Source: Mycobacterium kyorinense (lineage in GTDB: Bacteria > Actinomycetota > Actinomycetes > Mycobacteriales > Mycobacteriaceae). Taken from it: DNA of 64,000 nucleotides. Under the pieces are notes generated by a model that saw only the letters and a program-made list of their open reading frames with translations, was not told the origin of the DNA and did no database searches. Below, piece after piece: positions 1 through 7,589 of this stretch. The stretch is taken from contig NZ_LZKJ01000108.1 of NCBI RefSeq assembly GCF_001672775.1, forward strand, positions 1-64,000, read 5' to 3'. Positions within the stretch are counted from its first letter, which is position 1. Every line of letters begins with the position of its first letter. The position numbers were made by a program, and so were the translations under genes.

Positions 1-184
1 CGACCGAATCACTACCGCCAGCACAGCGATCATGGCCAGCGGCACGATCTTCGGTGGCGCGGTGCTGATCGGCCTGGTGAACATCGTGCTGCTCACCGCG
101 ATGGCCACGATCGGGGCGTTCGTCTACAACCTGACGACCGACCTCATCGGCGGCGTGGAAGTCACCCTCGCCGACCGGGATTAG
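1..184 (+). CDS. DUF3566 membrane protein, C-terminal end (Rv0007-like), partial
   Basis: The reading frame is open from base 2 and stops with TAG at 182-184, giving about 60 residues; the 5' part lies before the window. The visible part has a long hydrophobic stretch (ATIFGG... to ...[10 protein letters not shown]) typical of a membrane helix pair, followed by the motif NLTTDLIGG and the short polar tail ADRD. This is the C-terminal signature of the DUF3566 family, which in mycobacteria lies just after gyrA and just before tRNA-Ile, as it does here. Its function is not established; it is an integral membrane protein. It is the synteny anchor that places the window next to oriC. Confidence 0.85.
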   Translation, partial: DRITTASTAIMASGTIFGGAVLIGLVNIVLLTAMATIGAFVYNLTTDLIGGVEVTLADRD

Positions 185-235
185 TGCCGAAGGCATCCGG
201 TGCGGTAATCTCGTCGCTCGGCCGTACGCGAGTGC

Positions 236-309
236 GGGCCTATAGCTCAGGCGGTTAGAGCGCTTCGCTGATAACGAAGAGGTCGGAGGTTCGAGTCCTC
301 CTAGGCCCA
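236..309 (+). tRNA. ileT: tRNA-Ile(GAU)
   Basis: Full cloverleaf of 74 nt. The acceptor arm GGGCCTA (236-242) pairs with TAGGCCC (302-308) and the discriminator is A309. The anticodon stem is CTTCG/CGAAG with loop CTGATAA, so the anticodon is GAT at 270-272. CCA is not encoded. It lies between the DUF3566 gene and the former tRNA-Ala position, the usual mycobacterial order. Confidence 0.97.
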
Positions 310-314
310 CAACC

Positions 315-452
315 ATGTGTTCGCCAAGACGCTCCGCGCGACTGATACTGCCGCTGGCCATGATCGCTGTGCTGGCGGTAGTGATTCGGTCGCGACGGGG
401 CGTCGAGGTCTGGCATGTGGCCGCTGACCAGACCGCGGGTCGCGGCGAGTAG
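315..452 (+). CDS. Very small membrane protein, possibly DLW-39 family
   Basis: An ATG six bases after tRNA-Ile opens a 45-residue frame ending in TAG at 450-452. It has a basic N-terminus (PRRSAR), one hydrophobic segment ([15 protein letters not shown]) and a short tail with VEVWHVAADQ. Short proteins with one helix and a D-L-W-type tail, called DLW-39 in actinobacteria, are found at this position as far as I recall, and the tail here fits loosely. No obvious ribosome binding site is visible, because the gene starts almost on the tRNA end. The family call is tentative, but the frame looks like a real small gene. Function unknown. Confidence 0.5.
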   Translation: MCSPRRSARLILPLAMIAVLAVVIRSRRGVEVWHVAADQTAGRGE

Positions 453-545
453 TTGTGAATGTTTCGACAACGCGTCCGCGCGGCTGTGTATGTGTGGGTC
501 TGTCGGAGTGGTGTGCCAAGGTGGTGACGTGGACGTTGACCAGGG

Positions 546-2042
546 TTGGCCCGTGGCCGGGTGGAGCTCTTGACGCCGCGGTTTGAGATCCCCACCGGCT
601 GGACAGCACAGGCATACCGGTTCGCACTGGATCCGTCGCCAGCCCAGCTCCCTATGTTGGAGTCGCATTGCGGTGCCGCCCGGTTTGCGTTCAACCACAT
701 GCTTGGCATGGTTAAGGCCAACCTGGATCAGCGGTCGGCTGAACGCAGCTACGGGATCGCCGAGCTTGAGCTCACGCCGGCACAGGGGTGGTCGTTGGCG
801 AAGCTGCGCAAGGCTTGGAATCAGCGCAAAGAAGGCGTAGCGCCGTGGTGGCCAGCCAACAGTAAGGAGGCCTACAACACGGGTCTTGACGCGTTGGCGC
901 GGGCTTTGGAGGCGTGGGACAAATCGCGCGCCGGTGAGCGGGCCGGTGCACGTGTGGGGTTCCCGCGCTTCAAGGCCAAGCATGCAGCGGGTCGTTCGGT
1001 GCGGTTCACCACGGGCGCGATTCGTGTCGCATCGGACCGCCATCATGTGGTGTTGCCTCGGCTCGGCTGTATCCGCACCCATGAGTCGACCCGTAAGCTT
1101 GCGCGACGATTGGAGGCTGGGGCCGCCCGGATTCTATCGGCCACGGTGTCGCGTCAGGCGGGACGCTGGTTCTGCTCCTTCCAGGTGATCGTCGCCAACA
1201 AGGGCCGACCCGCCAACATCGCCAAATCACCGCATGCTGTGGTCGGTATCGATGTTGGTGTGCGCGACCTATTGGTGGTTGCTACGCCCGAGGGCGTGGA
1301 AGTAGATCGCATCCCAGCACCCAAGCCGCTGCAAGCCGCGCAAGCTCGGTTGCATGCGCTGCAGCGCCGGGCAGCTCGTCAGCAGGGACCGTACGATGCC
1401 ACCAACCGGATTCGACGTGAGCCGTCGAATCGGTGGCAACGTACTCAGCGCCGAATCGCCAAGGCTCATGCCCGAGCGGCCAGTGTTCGCGCACATGAGA
1501 TGCACCTCGTGACCACAACGTTGGCCGCCCGCCATGATGTCGTGGTATGCGAACACCTCAACGCTGCGGCGATGAGGCGGCGCGGCGGCGTGCGCAAGCG
1601 CGGGCTCAATCGGGCTTTGGCGGATGCAGCGCTCGGGCGCGTGCGTGCCCAACTTGCGTACAAAACCTTGTGGTATGGCACCACTTTGGTGGTAGCCTCG
1701 CGCCTGTTTGAATCCACTCAACTCTGTTCTCGTTGCGGAGCGAAAACCAAACTCCGCCTGCGTGATCGGCGCTACCGCTGCCGCAACGGATGCCCGGCGA
1801 TGGATCGGGATCTCAATGCGGCGATCAACCTCGCCCGCCTCAGCGAAACCACCACAGCCGGTGGCAGAATGAGGACCGGTACCGGGAGTAGCCCGGCCGC
1901 CAGCGTCACGGCTGGAGAAGGACGTCGAGCCAACCAGAAGACCAGCCCCACAGTCCCGGTGGGGACGGCACGAGGCGATGACACGTCAACCCCGCGCACC
2001 ACTAAGGCGGGGACCGCTGCTCCGCAAGGAGAAGCTGCTTGA
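546..2042 (+). CDS. tnpB: TnpB-family RNA-guided nuclease (IS605/IS1341-type OrfB)
   Basis: A 498-residue frame with the full TnpB layout: an N-terminal helical/beta wedge region starting at the motif TAQAYRFALDP, then a split RuvC domain with GIDVG (Asp about 236), VVCEHLN (Glu about 336) and the terminal motif DRDLNAAINLA (Asp 420-422). A zinc finger, CSRCGAK...CRNGC (Cys about 394, 397, 412, 416), lies just before the last catalytic Asp. All three acidic residues and all four cysteines are present, so the enzyme looks intact. No tnpA lies beside it, so it is an IS1341-type element that could move only with a helper. The start is uncertain: 546 is TTG, and GTG 561 or TTG 573 would also leave a complete domain. 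The last 65 or so codons overlap the predicted guide-RNA scaffold. It separates tRNA-Ile from the tRNA-Ala site. Confidence 0.9.
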   Translation: MARGRVELLTPRFEIPTGWTAQAYRFALDPSPAQLPMLESHCGAARFAFNHMLGMVKANLDQRSAERSYGIAELELTPAQGWSLAKLRKAWNQRKEGVAPWWPANSKEAYNTGLDALARALEAWDKSRAGERAGARVGFPRFKAKHAAGRSVRFTTGAIRVASDRHHVVLPRLGCIRTHESTRKLARRLEAGAARILSATVSRQAGRWFCSFQVIVANKGRPANIAKSPHAVVGIDVGVRDLLVVATPEGVEVDRIPAPKPLQAAQARLHALQRRAARQQGPYDATNRIRREPSNRWQRTQRRIAKAHARAASVRAHEMHLVTTTLAARHDVVVCEHLNAAAMRRRGGVRKRGLNRALADAALGRVRAQLAYKTLWYGTTLVVASRLFESTQLCSRCGAKTKLRLRDRRYRCRNGCPAMDRDLNAAINLARLSETTTAGGRMRTGTGSSPAASVTAGEGRRANQKTSPTVPVGTARGDDTSTPRTTKAGTAAPQGEAA

Positions 2043-2045
2043 AAT
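1895..2045 (+). ncRNA. Predicted omega-RNA scaffold / right end of the TnpB element
   Basis: Family knowledge: TnpB guide RNAs come from the 3' end of tnpB and the element's right end. Here that stretch holds three successive hairpins: GTCCC/GGGAC (1953-1966), CCCCGC/GCGGGG (1990-2012) and CTCC-GCAA-GGAG (2020-2031), the last closed by a GNRA-type loop. The element probably ends near the sequence GCTTGAA (about 2037-2043), so the guide would be the next 16-20 bases, from about 2044. The boundary is inferred from structure only; no second copy is available to compare. Confidence 0.5.
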
Positions 2046-2081
2046 GCGCACTGTCGCAGAAGCATCTACATTTCAGGTAAC

Positions 2082-2161
2082 GGCCTTAGCTCAGTTGGTA
2101 AAAAAGAGAGCGAGCGAGCGAAGCGGGTTGCCGTTCGCATAACAGCAGTCGGGAGTTGATA
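2082..2161 (+). pseudogene. Remnant of the native tRNA-Ala gene
   Basis: Bases 2082-2100 read GGCCTTAGCTCAGTTGGTA, the 5' part of the usual mycobacterial tRNA-Ala(UGC) after its first two Gs. The sequence then breaks into an A-rich and GAGC-repeat stretch (2101-2127). Scattered matches to the anticodon and T arms return at 2129-2161 (TTGCC, GCA, CAG, GGAGTT). The acceptor stem cannot close and no T arm can fold, so it cannot be a working tRNA. Its position, after tRNA-Ile, is where alaT lies in Mtb. The 5' match is clear; the 3' match is weak. Confidence 0.6.
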
Positions 2162-2224
2162 TGAAAGGATCGGGCGACGAGAGGGACCTTGGCTGACGGC
2201 ATTTTGCCTGGTCATGTCCACGAC

Positions 2225-2295
2225 GGGGCCATAGTTCAACGGTAGAACAGGGCCTTTGCAAGGCTCAAATCGGGGTTCGATTCCCCGTGGCTCCA
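2225..2295 (+). tRNA. tRNA-Ala(UGC), divergent type
   Basis: A complete 71-nt cloverleaf. The acceptor GGGGCCA pairs with TGGCTCC (2288-2294) and includes a G3-T70 wobble, the known identity element of alanine tRNAs; the discriminator is A2295. The D arm is GTTC/GAAC with a 7-base loop. The anticodon stem is GGGCC/GGCTC with loop TTTGCAA, so the anticodon is TGC at 2257-2259. The T arm is CGGGG/CCCCG with loop TTCGATT. The D and T arms differ from the usual mycobacterial tRNA-Ala, whose remains lie 60 bp upstream. CCA is not encoded. It may have been acquired and may now replace the damaged gene. Confidence 0.9.
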
Positions 2296-2379
2296 CGTGA
2301 TATTCGCGATGCTGCGCGGCTTCAAGGTGCGCAGCAGGATTGAGCGCCTCGATATCCGTGAAGAGTTTTAGTTTAGTGC

Positions 2380-2965
2380 TCAGTATGCGATGCAGATAGC
2401 TCGCTCGATCGCCAACGGGTCAGCGATAGCTGCGAGCATGGTCTGCGCGAGTCGGCGCGCGAGATTGAGGTCCCACCGCGCAAGCCGATATCGGCGGCGG
2501 TGGGGTAGGAACCGGTGAGCTTGCCGTCGGTGAGTCGGGCAGGACGAAAGATCGTCCAGTCCAGTCCGCTTGTGGTGCATAGCTTCTCGATCGCTTGATG
2601 CTCGGCGTCAACGGGCCTGAGGATAGTCGCCAGAGCCGGACCGAGAATGTGCTTGTGCCACCAGAGTTGGTCGTATGGCTGTGGGGCGATGACCCCGGAG
2701 GTGAAGGTCAGGAACCGCGCCACCCGTCTGTCGTCATGGCGGCTGTTATGTTGCTGGTCAGAGCGGCCGTCACACCGGCCTGCGCGTCGCACAGCCTGCC
2801 CGAACCCAGCCAGACAGCACGGCGTCGCTTCGCGTAACGACCGGCCGAATCTCGTCGAGTGTGAATGCGGATAGCTCGACCACAGTGAGTGAGGGATGAT
2901 CGGCCGAAAGGCGGGAGCCGTCCCGCACTACGGCGTCACACGGTGACCGCCTTCGAGCGCCTGGT
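2380..2965 (-). pseudogene. Decayed NAD(P)-binding SDR-type gene
   Basis: Coding matches to an atypical short-chain dehydrogenase (NAD(P)H-binding family) continue across this stretch but switch frame at least twice. In order from the N-terminal side they are: ALEGGHRVT and RDGSRLSADHPSL; FTLDEIRPVV; GVTAALTSNITAAM; then, in another frame, RFLTFTSGVIAPQ, DAEHQAIEKL, DWTIFRPARLTDG and GGTSISRAD; and, in a third frame, LAQTMLAAIADPLAI and ICIAY before a stop near 2380. The Rossmann glycine motif is missing, cut off where the forward epimerase gene begins. No single frame could make the protein, so it is a pseudogene. Confidence 0.75.
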
Positions 2966-3883
2966 GTGTTTGTCACAGGCGGTACCGGCGCGATCGGTGG
3001 CCACACGGTGCCCGCGCTGGTCGCTGCCGGCCATGAAGTCACCGCGCTAGCCCGCAGCGATAGGAAAGCCTCGGTTTTGGCCAGCCAAGGAGCCACTCCG
3101 CTTCAGGTGTCGTTGTTCGACCGTGACGGGCTCGCCAAAGCTTTCACCGGTCACGATGCGGTGGTGAATATGGCGTCGGCGCTACCCTCGCCGCAGCGCT
3201 TCATCCTGAAATCCGCCTGGACCGAATGCCAGCGCATCCGCATCGAAGGCTCGGCGGCCGTCGTTGACGCAGCGCTGGCAGCAGGGGTACCGAGACTGGT
3301 GCAAGAGTCCGTGGCGATGATCTACCGCGACGGCGGAGACCGCTGGATCGACGAGGAATGGCCTGTCGACCACTATCCGATTGCCTCAGGCAATCACGGC
3401 GCGGAAACCAGCGCCCGGCGATTCGCCGAAACCGGAAGCGACGCAGTAATTTTGCGGTTCGGGCTGTTCTATGGGCCGGGTGCGGCACATAGCGAACAAA
3501 TCATAGACCTGGCCCGCCGCCACATCGCATTCCAGGCCGGCCGCGCCGAGACCTACATATCCGCGATCCACCTCGCCGACGCGGCGGGCGCGGTCGTCGC
3601 CGCACTGCAGTGCCCCGCCGGCACCTACAACATCGTCGATGACGACCCCGTCACCAAGAAACAGAACACCCAGGCGATGGCAGACGCCGTCGGCGCCAAG
3701 ACGTGGATCACCGGGCCGGGGCGTTTGGCCCTACTACTCGGTGACCGCACCACGTCGATGACCAGATCACTACGGGTCGCCAACGCCCGCTTCCGCGCGG
3801 GCACAGACTGGCGACCCCGATATCCAAGCGTGCGTGAAGGCTACCGAGCGGTGGTGGTCACCGTCAGGTCACAGGGCGGATGA
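2966..3883 (+). CDS. NAD-dependent epimerase/dehydratase family protein
   Basis: 305 residues beginning directly with the Rossmann motif FVTGGTGAIGG, the glycine-rich NAD(P)-binding loop. It is followed by a typical extended-SDR fold: VVNMASALPSP after strand 4, then an active-site region with few clear Tyr-x3-Lys features, and AIHLADAAGAVVAAL, the usual late helix. GTG 2966 gives only one residue before the first strand, which is shorter than normal, so the 5' end may have been trimmed by the event that truncated the neighbouring pseudogene. The substrate cannot be read from the sequence. It stands alone between that pseudogene and cwsA, and is absent from this position in Mtb, so it is an accessory gene. 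Confidence 0.8.
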   Translation: MFVTGGTGAIGGHTVPALVAAGHEVTALARSDRKASVLASQGATPLQVSLFDRDGLAKAFTGHDAVVNMASALPSPQRFILKSAWTECQRIRIEGSAAVVDAALAAGVPRLVQESVAMIYRDGGDRWIDEEWPVDHYPIASGNHGAETSARRFAETGSDAVILRFGLFYGPGAAHSEQIIDLARRHIAFQAGRAETYISAIHLADAAGAVVAALQCPAGTYNIVDDDPVTKKQNTQAMADAVGAKTWITGPGRLALLLGDRTTSMTRSLRVANARFRAGTDWRPRYPSVREGYRAVVVTVRSQGG

Positions 3884-4063
3884 GGTTCGTTGCGGCGTTG
3901 ATAGTTGGGCGTTGGCCACAGCGCCTGCCCCTACGCCGCCACGGAATTACTGAAAATAAACGGACCACGACAGGACGGCATACCGCTCCACATGCGCCGT
4001 CGTGCACGTGAACCGCGCGTGGCTATCACCTATAGATAACGAATCCCCTAGGCTCCACTGCTG

Positions 4064-4489
4064 TTACGGCCGCGGTTGTACGTCGACGCTCGGGGGCCGC
4101 GGCGATGGTTCCGGACGCGACGAACGGCGCACGACCGAAAAGGCGACCGCACCGCCCGCGAGGGCTAGCACCGCGACTCCGGCAACCACCCACGGCCGCT
4201 TGCTGCGACGCTGGGCTCGGCGGGCGTCTTGCAGCGCCTGGGGCAACCCGCTGACGACCTCCTGGGCGGCGGCCAGTTCTTGCGCGAGCGTCTCCTGAGC
4301 CGATTGCAGATCCTGGGCCAGCCGGCCCTCCTGATACCGGCGGCGCAAGCTGGACGCGCCTGCCTGCGCCGAGTGAACACCCAGCTCGACGAGACCACGC
4401 GTAACGTCCACGGGACCCACCGCCGAGTACGTCAAACCCCGGTTCAGTCGCTGCCGCGGGGTCAACCGGGTCTTCGTCTTCGCGCTCAT
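4064..4489 (-). CDS. cwsA: CwsA, cell wall synthesis/cell shape membrane protein (Rv0008c)
   Basis: 141 residues (Mtb 145). The start ATG 4489 follows AAGGTGG at good spacing and gives MSAKTKTRLTPRQRLNRGL, the family N-terminus. The middle is helical and Gln/Ala-rich (AQETLAQELAAAQEVV). One membrane helix, WVVAGVAVLALAGGAVAF, lies near the C-terminus, followed by a basic/Pro-rich tail. CwsA is known to interact with CrgA and Wag31 (DivIVA) and to affect pole and septum wall synthesis. It is divergent from ppiA, and crgA lies 1.3 kb away, so the partner genes are kept together. Confidence 0.88.
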   Translation of the reverse strand: MSAKTKTRLTPRQRLNRGLTYSAVGPVDVTRGLVELGVHSAQAGASSLRRRYQEGRLAQDLQSAQETLAQELAAAQEVVSGLPQALQDARRAQRRSKRPWVVAGVAVLALAGGAVAFSVVRRSSRPEPSPRPPSVDVQPRP

Positions 4490-4618
4490 CTGCCACCTTT
4501 CCGCCGACCGTTTCCGAACGCACTGACCTCCCACCCTGCCACTATCGAGAGCGCAGCGGGCGCGATGGGCGCAGGCCTCCGCGATAGCGAGACCGGATGA
4601 CGGACACCAATACCGGTG

Positions 4619-5167
4619 ATGGCAGACTGTGATGCCGTGACTACCAGCCCAATTCAGACCGCCACTGCCACGCTGCACACCAACCGCGGCGACATCAAGA
4701 TCGCGTTGTTCGGAAACCACGCTCCCAAGACCGTTGCCAACTTCGTGGGCCTGGCGCAGGGCACCAAGGACTATTCGACCGAGAACGCCTCAGGCGGTAG
4801 TTCCGGCCCGTTTTACGACGGCGCTGTCTTCCACCGGGTGATCAGCGGATTCATGATCCAGGGCGGGGACCCGAGCGGCACCGGCCGCGGCGGACCCGGC
4901 TACAAGTTCGCCGATGAATTCCACCCAGAATTGCAGTTCGACAAGCCGTATCTACTGGCCATGGCCAACGCGGGCCCCGGCACCAACGGGTCACAGTTTT
5001 TCATCACCGTCGGCAAGACCCCGCACCTGAACCGCCGCCACACCATCTTCGGCGAGGTGGTCGACCCCGAGTCGCAGAAGGTCGTCGACACGATCGCCAC
5101 CACCCCCACCGACCACAGCGACCGGCCCACCGAACCTGTCGTCATCGAGTCGGTCACGATTTCCTGA
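4619..5167 (+). CDS. ppiA: PpiA, cyclophilin-type peptidyl-prolyl cis-trans isomerase
   Basis: 182 residues, the same length as Mtb PpiA. ATG 4619 gives MADCDAV; a GTG three bases upstream is less likely. The cyclophilin core is complete: [14 protein letters not shown] with the catalytic Arg, then [16 protein letters not shown] and HTIFGEVV. It catalyses cis-trans isomerisation of Xaa-Pro bonds. No signal peptide is obvious, although the Mtb protein has been reported in culture filtrate. It is divergent from cwsA and its 3' end meets the Rv0010c-like gene 10 bp away. Confidence 0.96.
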   Translation: MADCDAVTTSPIQTATATLHTNRGDIKIALFGNHAPKTVANFVGLAQGTKDYSTENASGGSSGPFYDGAVFHRVISGFMIQGGDPSGTGRGGPGYKFADEFHPELQFDKPYLLAMANAGPGTNGSQFFITVGKTPHLNRRHTIFGEVVDPESQKVVDTIATTPTDHSDRPTEPVVIESVTIS

Positions 5168-5177
5168 TCGGGCCGAA

Positions 5178-5594
5178 TCAGGAGCCGGCGTAGCCGGCGG
5201 CGGTAAGCGCGTCGAGCACCTCCAGCGGGTCGGTGCCCAGGTCCCAGCGCGAGAAAATCAGCAGCTGGTCGTCAACGCCATCGATCTCGAGTAGCCGCAT
5301 CTTGCGGCCGATCCGACGGAATTCGGTGATCCGGACGATCTTGATATCGGGGCGCCGCAATAGTTGCGTTCGCCACCATCCGCGAACCAGGAGACCGTCG
5401 CCGGTAATCGCCAGCTTCGGCCGCGCCCGCCACGACAGCCACGCAAACAAGATCAAACCGGCGGCTGCCGCACCGGTCAGTATCCGACCCGGGAGGTCTG
5501 TGACCAGAGTCACACAGATGGTAGCCATCACTACGCCGGCAAGCCCGCAACCAGCAATTCCGTTCACAGGTGGCGCCCATTGAGTTTGCTGCAT
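5178..5594 (-). CDS. Small PH-domain-like membrane protein (Rv0010c)
   Basis: 138 residues from ATG 5594 (MQQTQWAPPV). Two hydrophobic segments (GCGLAGVVMATICVTLV and ILTGAAAAGLILFAWL) are followed by a cytoplasmic beta-rich domain with LAITGDGLLVRGWWRT and the ending RWDLGTDPLEVLDALTAAGY. That arrangement is typical of the actinobacterial PH-like family seen next to crgA. Function unknown. The gene is transcribed away from crgA's promoter region and lies 154 bp upstream of the crgA stop on the same strand. Confidence 0.85.
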   Translation of the reverse strand: MQQTQWAPPVNGIAGCGLAGVVMATICVTLVTDLPGRILTGAAAAGLILFAWLSWRARPKLAITGDGLLVRGWWRTQLLRRPDIKIVRITEFRRIGRKMRLLEIDGVDDQLLIFSRWDLGTDPLEVLDALTAAGYAGS

Positions 5595-5748
5595 GGGGTT
5601 CCCAACACTCCTACCACTGCCGATGCGGTTATCCACAAGCGCTATCAACAATGGGGATGAATCACATCCGTGTGATTGAGTAAGCGTGAGGTCGCTAGCC
5701 CAGTAACGACCCATCGCGCAGTTGAATTCATTACGAGAGCCAGGATCT

Positions 5749-6030
5749 CTACCGCCACCGCATGGTCAGTAACAATCCGGTGATCATGAAAGCAAAGGCG
5801 ACCGCGTAGTTCCACGGGCCCAGCTCTGCCATCCAGTCGAGCATCGCCGGCGCACTGGGACCGGTTGCTGCCAGTTGAAAAACCATCAGCCAGATCAACC
5901 CGATCAGCATCAACCCGACGAACAATGCGACGAACCACACGCTGGACGGCCCAGCCTTGACCTTGACCGGCGTGCGGCTGACCGCGCTGACCGCGAAGTC
6001 GTTCTTCTTGCGGACCTTGGACTTGGGCAT
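5749..6030 (-). CDS. crgA: CrgA, cell division protein
   Basis: 93 residues, exactly the Mtb length, from ATG 6030 ([12 protein letters not shown]). The short basic N-terminus is followed by two membrane helices ([21 protein letters not shown] and [15 protein letters not shown]) ending in MRWR. CrgA is a divisome scaffold that recruits FtsI/PBP3 and interacts with FtsZ, FtsQ and CwsA. It stands divergent from the DUF881 gene, with 104 bp between them. Confidence 0.95.
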   Translation of the reverse strand: MPKSKVRKKNDFAVSAVSRTPVKVKAGPSSVWFVALFVGLMLIGLIWLMVFQLAATGPSAPAMLDWMAELGPWNYAVAFAFMITGLLLTMRWR

Positions 6031-6134
6031 CGGTACCTCAGGACAGTAGGGACGGTGCAACGATAAGGGCGGGCCGCTGCAAGCATTGTTCGGCTACGAG
6101 ACTAACCCACGTCAGCACCGCGAACGGAGAGCCG

Positions 6135-6884
6135 ATGGTCAACAAGACCGCCCGCCGCTCGCCGTGGCGTGTCGGCGTCCCGCTGGTCTGCCTGCTCGCC
6201 GGATTGCTGCTCGGGGCCACCCACGGGGTGTCCAACGGCAGCGAGATCCGGCGCAGCGACGCACCGCGGCTGGTCGACATGGTGCGCGATGCGCAGGCCG
6301 GAGTCGATGCGCTCAGCAGCGAACGTGACCGGTTGGCCACCACGATCGACTCCACCCACGGGCGGTCTTCGGATAGCGCACTGGCGGCAATGCTGCGACG
6401 CTCGGCCGAGTTGGCTGGTGACGCCGGTCTAGACCCCGTGCACGGGCCAGGACTGGTGGTGACGCTCACCGATGCCCAGCGCGACGCCAATGGCCGGTTC
6501 CCGCGCGACGCCTCCCCCGACGATCTCGTCGTGCACCAGCAGGACATCCAGGCCGTCCTCAACGCGTTGTGGAGCGCGGGTGCGGAAGCGATCCAGATGC
6601 AAGACCAGCGCATCATCGCGACGTCGGCGCCGCGGTGCGTCGGAAACACCTTGCTGCTCAACGGGCGTACCTACAGCCCGCCCTACACGATCACTGCGAT
6701 CGGCGATGCCGCGGCCATGCAGGCCGCGCTGGCGGCCGCTCCCCTGGTGACTCTTTACAAGCAGTACGTGGTGCGGTTCGGCCTCGGCTATACCGAAGCG
6801 GTCATGCCCGACGTGCGCATCGCCGGCCACAGCGAGCCGGTCCGGATGCGCGTTGCCCAGCCGACCGGTCCGGTGAGCTACTGA
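6135..6884 (+). CDS. DUF881 exported/membrane protein (Rv0012)
   Basis: 249 residues. ATG 6135 follows GGAGAG. A signal-anchor (VGVPLVCLLAGLLLGAT) precedes a coiled segment (LVDMVRDAQAGVDALSSERDRL) and the DUF881 domain, recognisable by GPGLVVTLTDA, DLVVHQQDIQAVLNALWSAGAEAI and the beta-rich end YTITAIGD. The same family sits with cell-division genes in other Gram-positive bacteria. The biochemical role is unknown; the domain faces outside by topology. It lies 33 bp before trpG. Confidence 0.9.
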   Translation: MVNKTARRSPWRVGVPLVCLLAGLLLGATHGVSNGSEIRRSDAPRLVDMVRDAQAGVDALSSERDRLATTIDSTHGRSSDSALAAMLRRSAELAGDAGLDPVHGPGLVVTLTDAQRDANGRFPRDASPDDLVVHQQDIQAVLNALWSAGAEAIQMQDQRIIATSAPRCVGNTLLLNGRTYSPPYTITAIGDAAAMQAALAAAPLVTLYKQYVVRFGLGYTEAVMPDVRIAGHSEPVRMRVAQPTGPVSY

Positions 6885-6917
6885 GCTGGGCAATCGGGCG
6901 GGCGGTAGCCTGATGCG

Positions 6918-7589
6918 ATGCGGATCTTGGTCGTCGACAATTACGACAGCTTCGTGTTCAACCTGGTGCAGTACCTCGGGCAACTCGGCGTCGAGGCTGC
7001 AGTGTGGCGCAACGACGATGCCCGGCTGTCCGACCCGACCGCGATCGCCGACCAGTTCGACGGCGTACTGCTCAGCCCCGGTCCGGGCACACCCGAACGG
7101 GCCGGGGCGTCGATCGACCTGGTCCGCGCATGCGCCGCAGCGCACACCACCCTGCTGGGCGTATGTCTGGGCCACCAGGCGATCGGGGTGGCGTTCGGCG
7201 CCACCGTCGATCGGGCACCCGAATTGCTGCACGGCAAGACCAGCAGCGTCTTTCACACGAATACCGGTGTGCTGCAGGGCCTTCCAGACCCGTTCACGGC
7301 CACGCGCTACCACTCGTTGACAATCCTGCCGGAGACCTTGCCCGCCGAGCTCGAGGTGACAGCCCGCACCCGCAGCGGCGTGATCATGGGGGTGCGGCAC
7401 ACGGCGCTACCCATCCACGGAGTCCAGTTCCACCCGGAGTCGATCCTCACCGAGGGCGGGCATCGCATGCTGGCCAACTGGCTGGCCTACTGCGGGCAGA
7501 CCCGCGACGACGCGCTGGTGCGCCGGTTGGAAAGCGAAGTCTTGGACAGCTTCGGTCGCGGTGCGGCTACTGTCCGAACTTCAGCGTGA
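6918..7589 (+). CDS. trpG: Glutamine amidotransferase subunit of anthranilate/para-aminobenzoate synthase (Rv0013)
   Basis: 223 residues, class I glutamine amidotransferase. MRILVVDNYDSFVFNLVQYL is the standard N-terminus, LGVCLGHQAIG carries the catalytic Cys, and HGVQFHPESIL carries the catalytic His and Glu. It supplies ammonia from glutamine to the chorismate-using partner (TrpE or PabB). Without that partner nearby the assignment between tryptophan and folate synthesis is open; it may serve both. Its 3' end overlaps the pknB 3' end by 23 bp, tail to tail. Confidence 0.93.
   Translation: MRILVVDNYDSFVFNLVQYLGQLGVEAAVWRNDDARLSDPTAIADQFDGVLLSPGPGTPERAGASIDLVRACAAAHTTLLGVCLGHQAIGVAFGATVDRAPELLHGKTSSVFHTNTGVLQGLPDPFTATRYHSLTILPETLPAELEVTARTRSGVIMGVRHTALPIHGVQFHPESILTEGGHRMLANWLAYCGQTRDDALVRRLESEVLDSFGRGAATVRTSA

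Noticed and set aside
2101..2128. A possible regulatory repeat (GAGC)n near the tRNA-Ala remnant
   Set aside because: It is a short simple-sequence tract of the kind found in decaying DNA; nothing pairs or repeats elsewhere in the window.
4490..4618. cwsA start further upstream giving 218 residues
   Set aside because: The extra part runs antisense into ppiA and lacks coding character; AAGGTGG before ATG 4489 decides the start.
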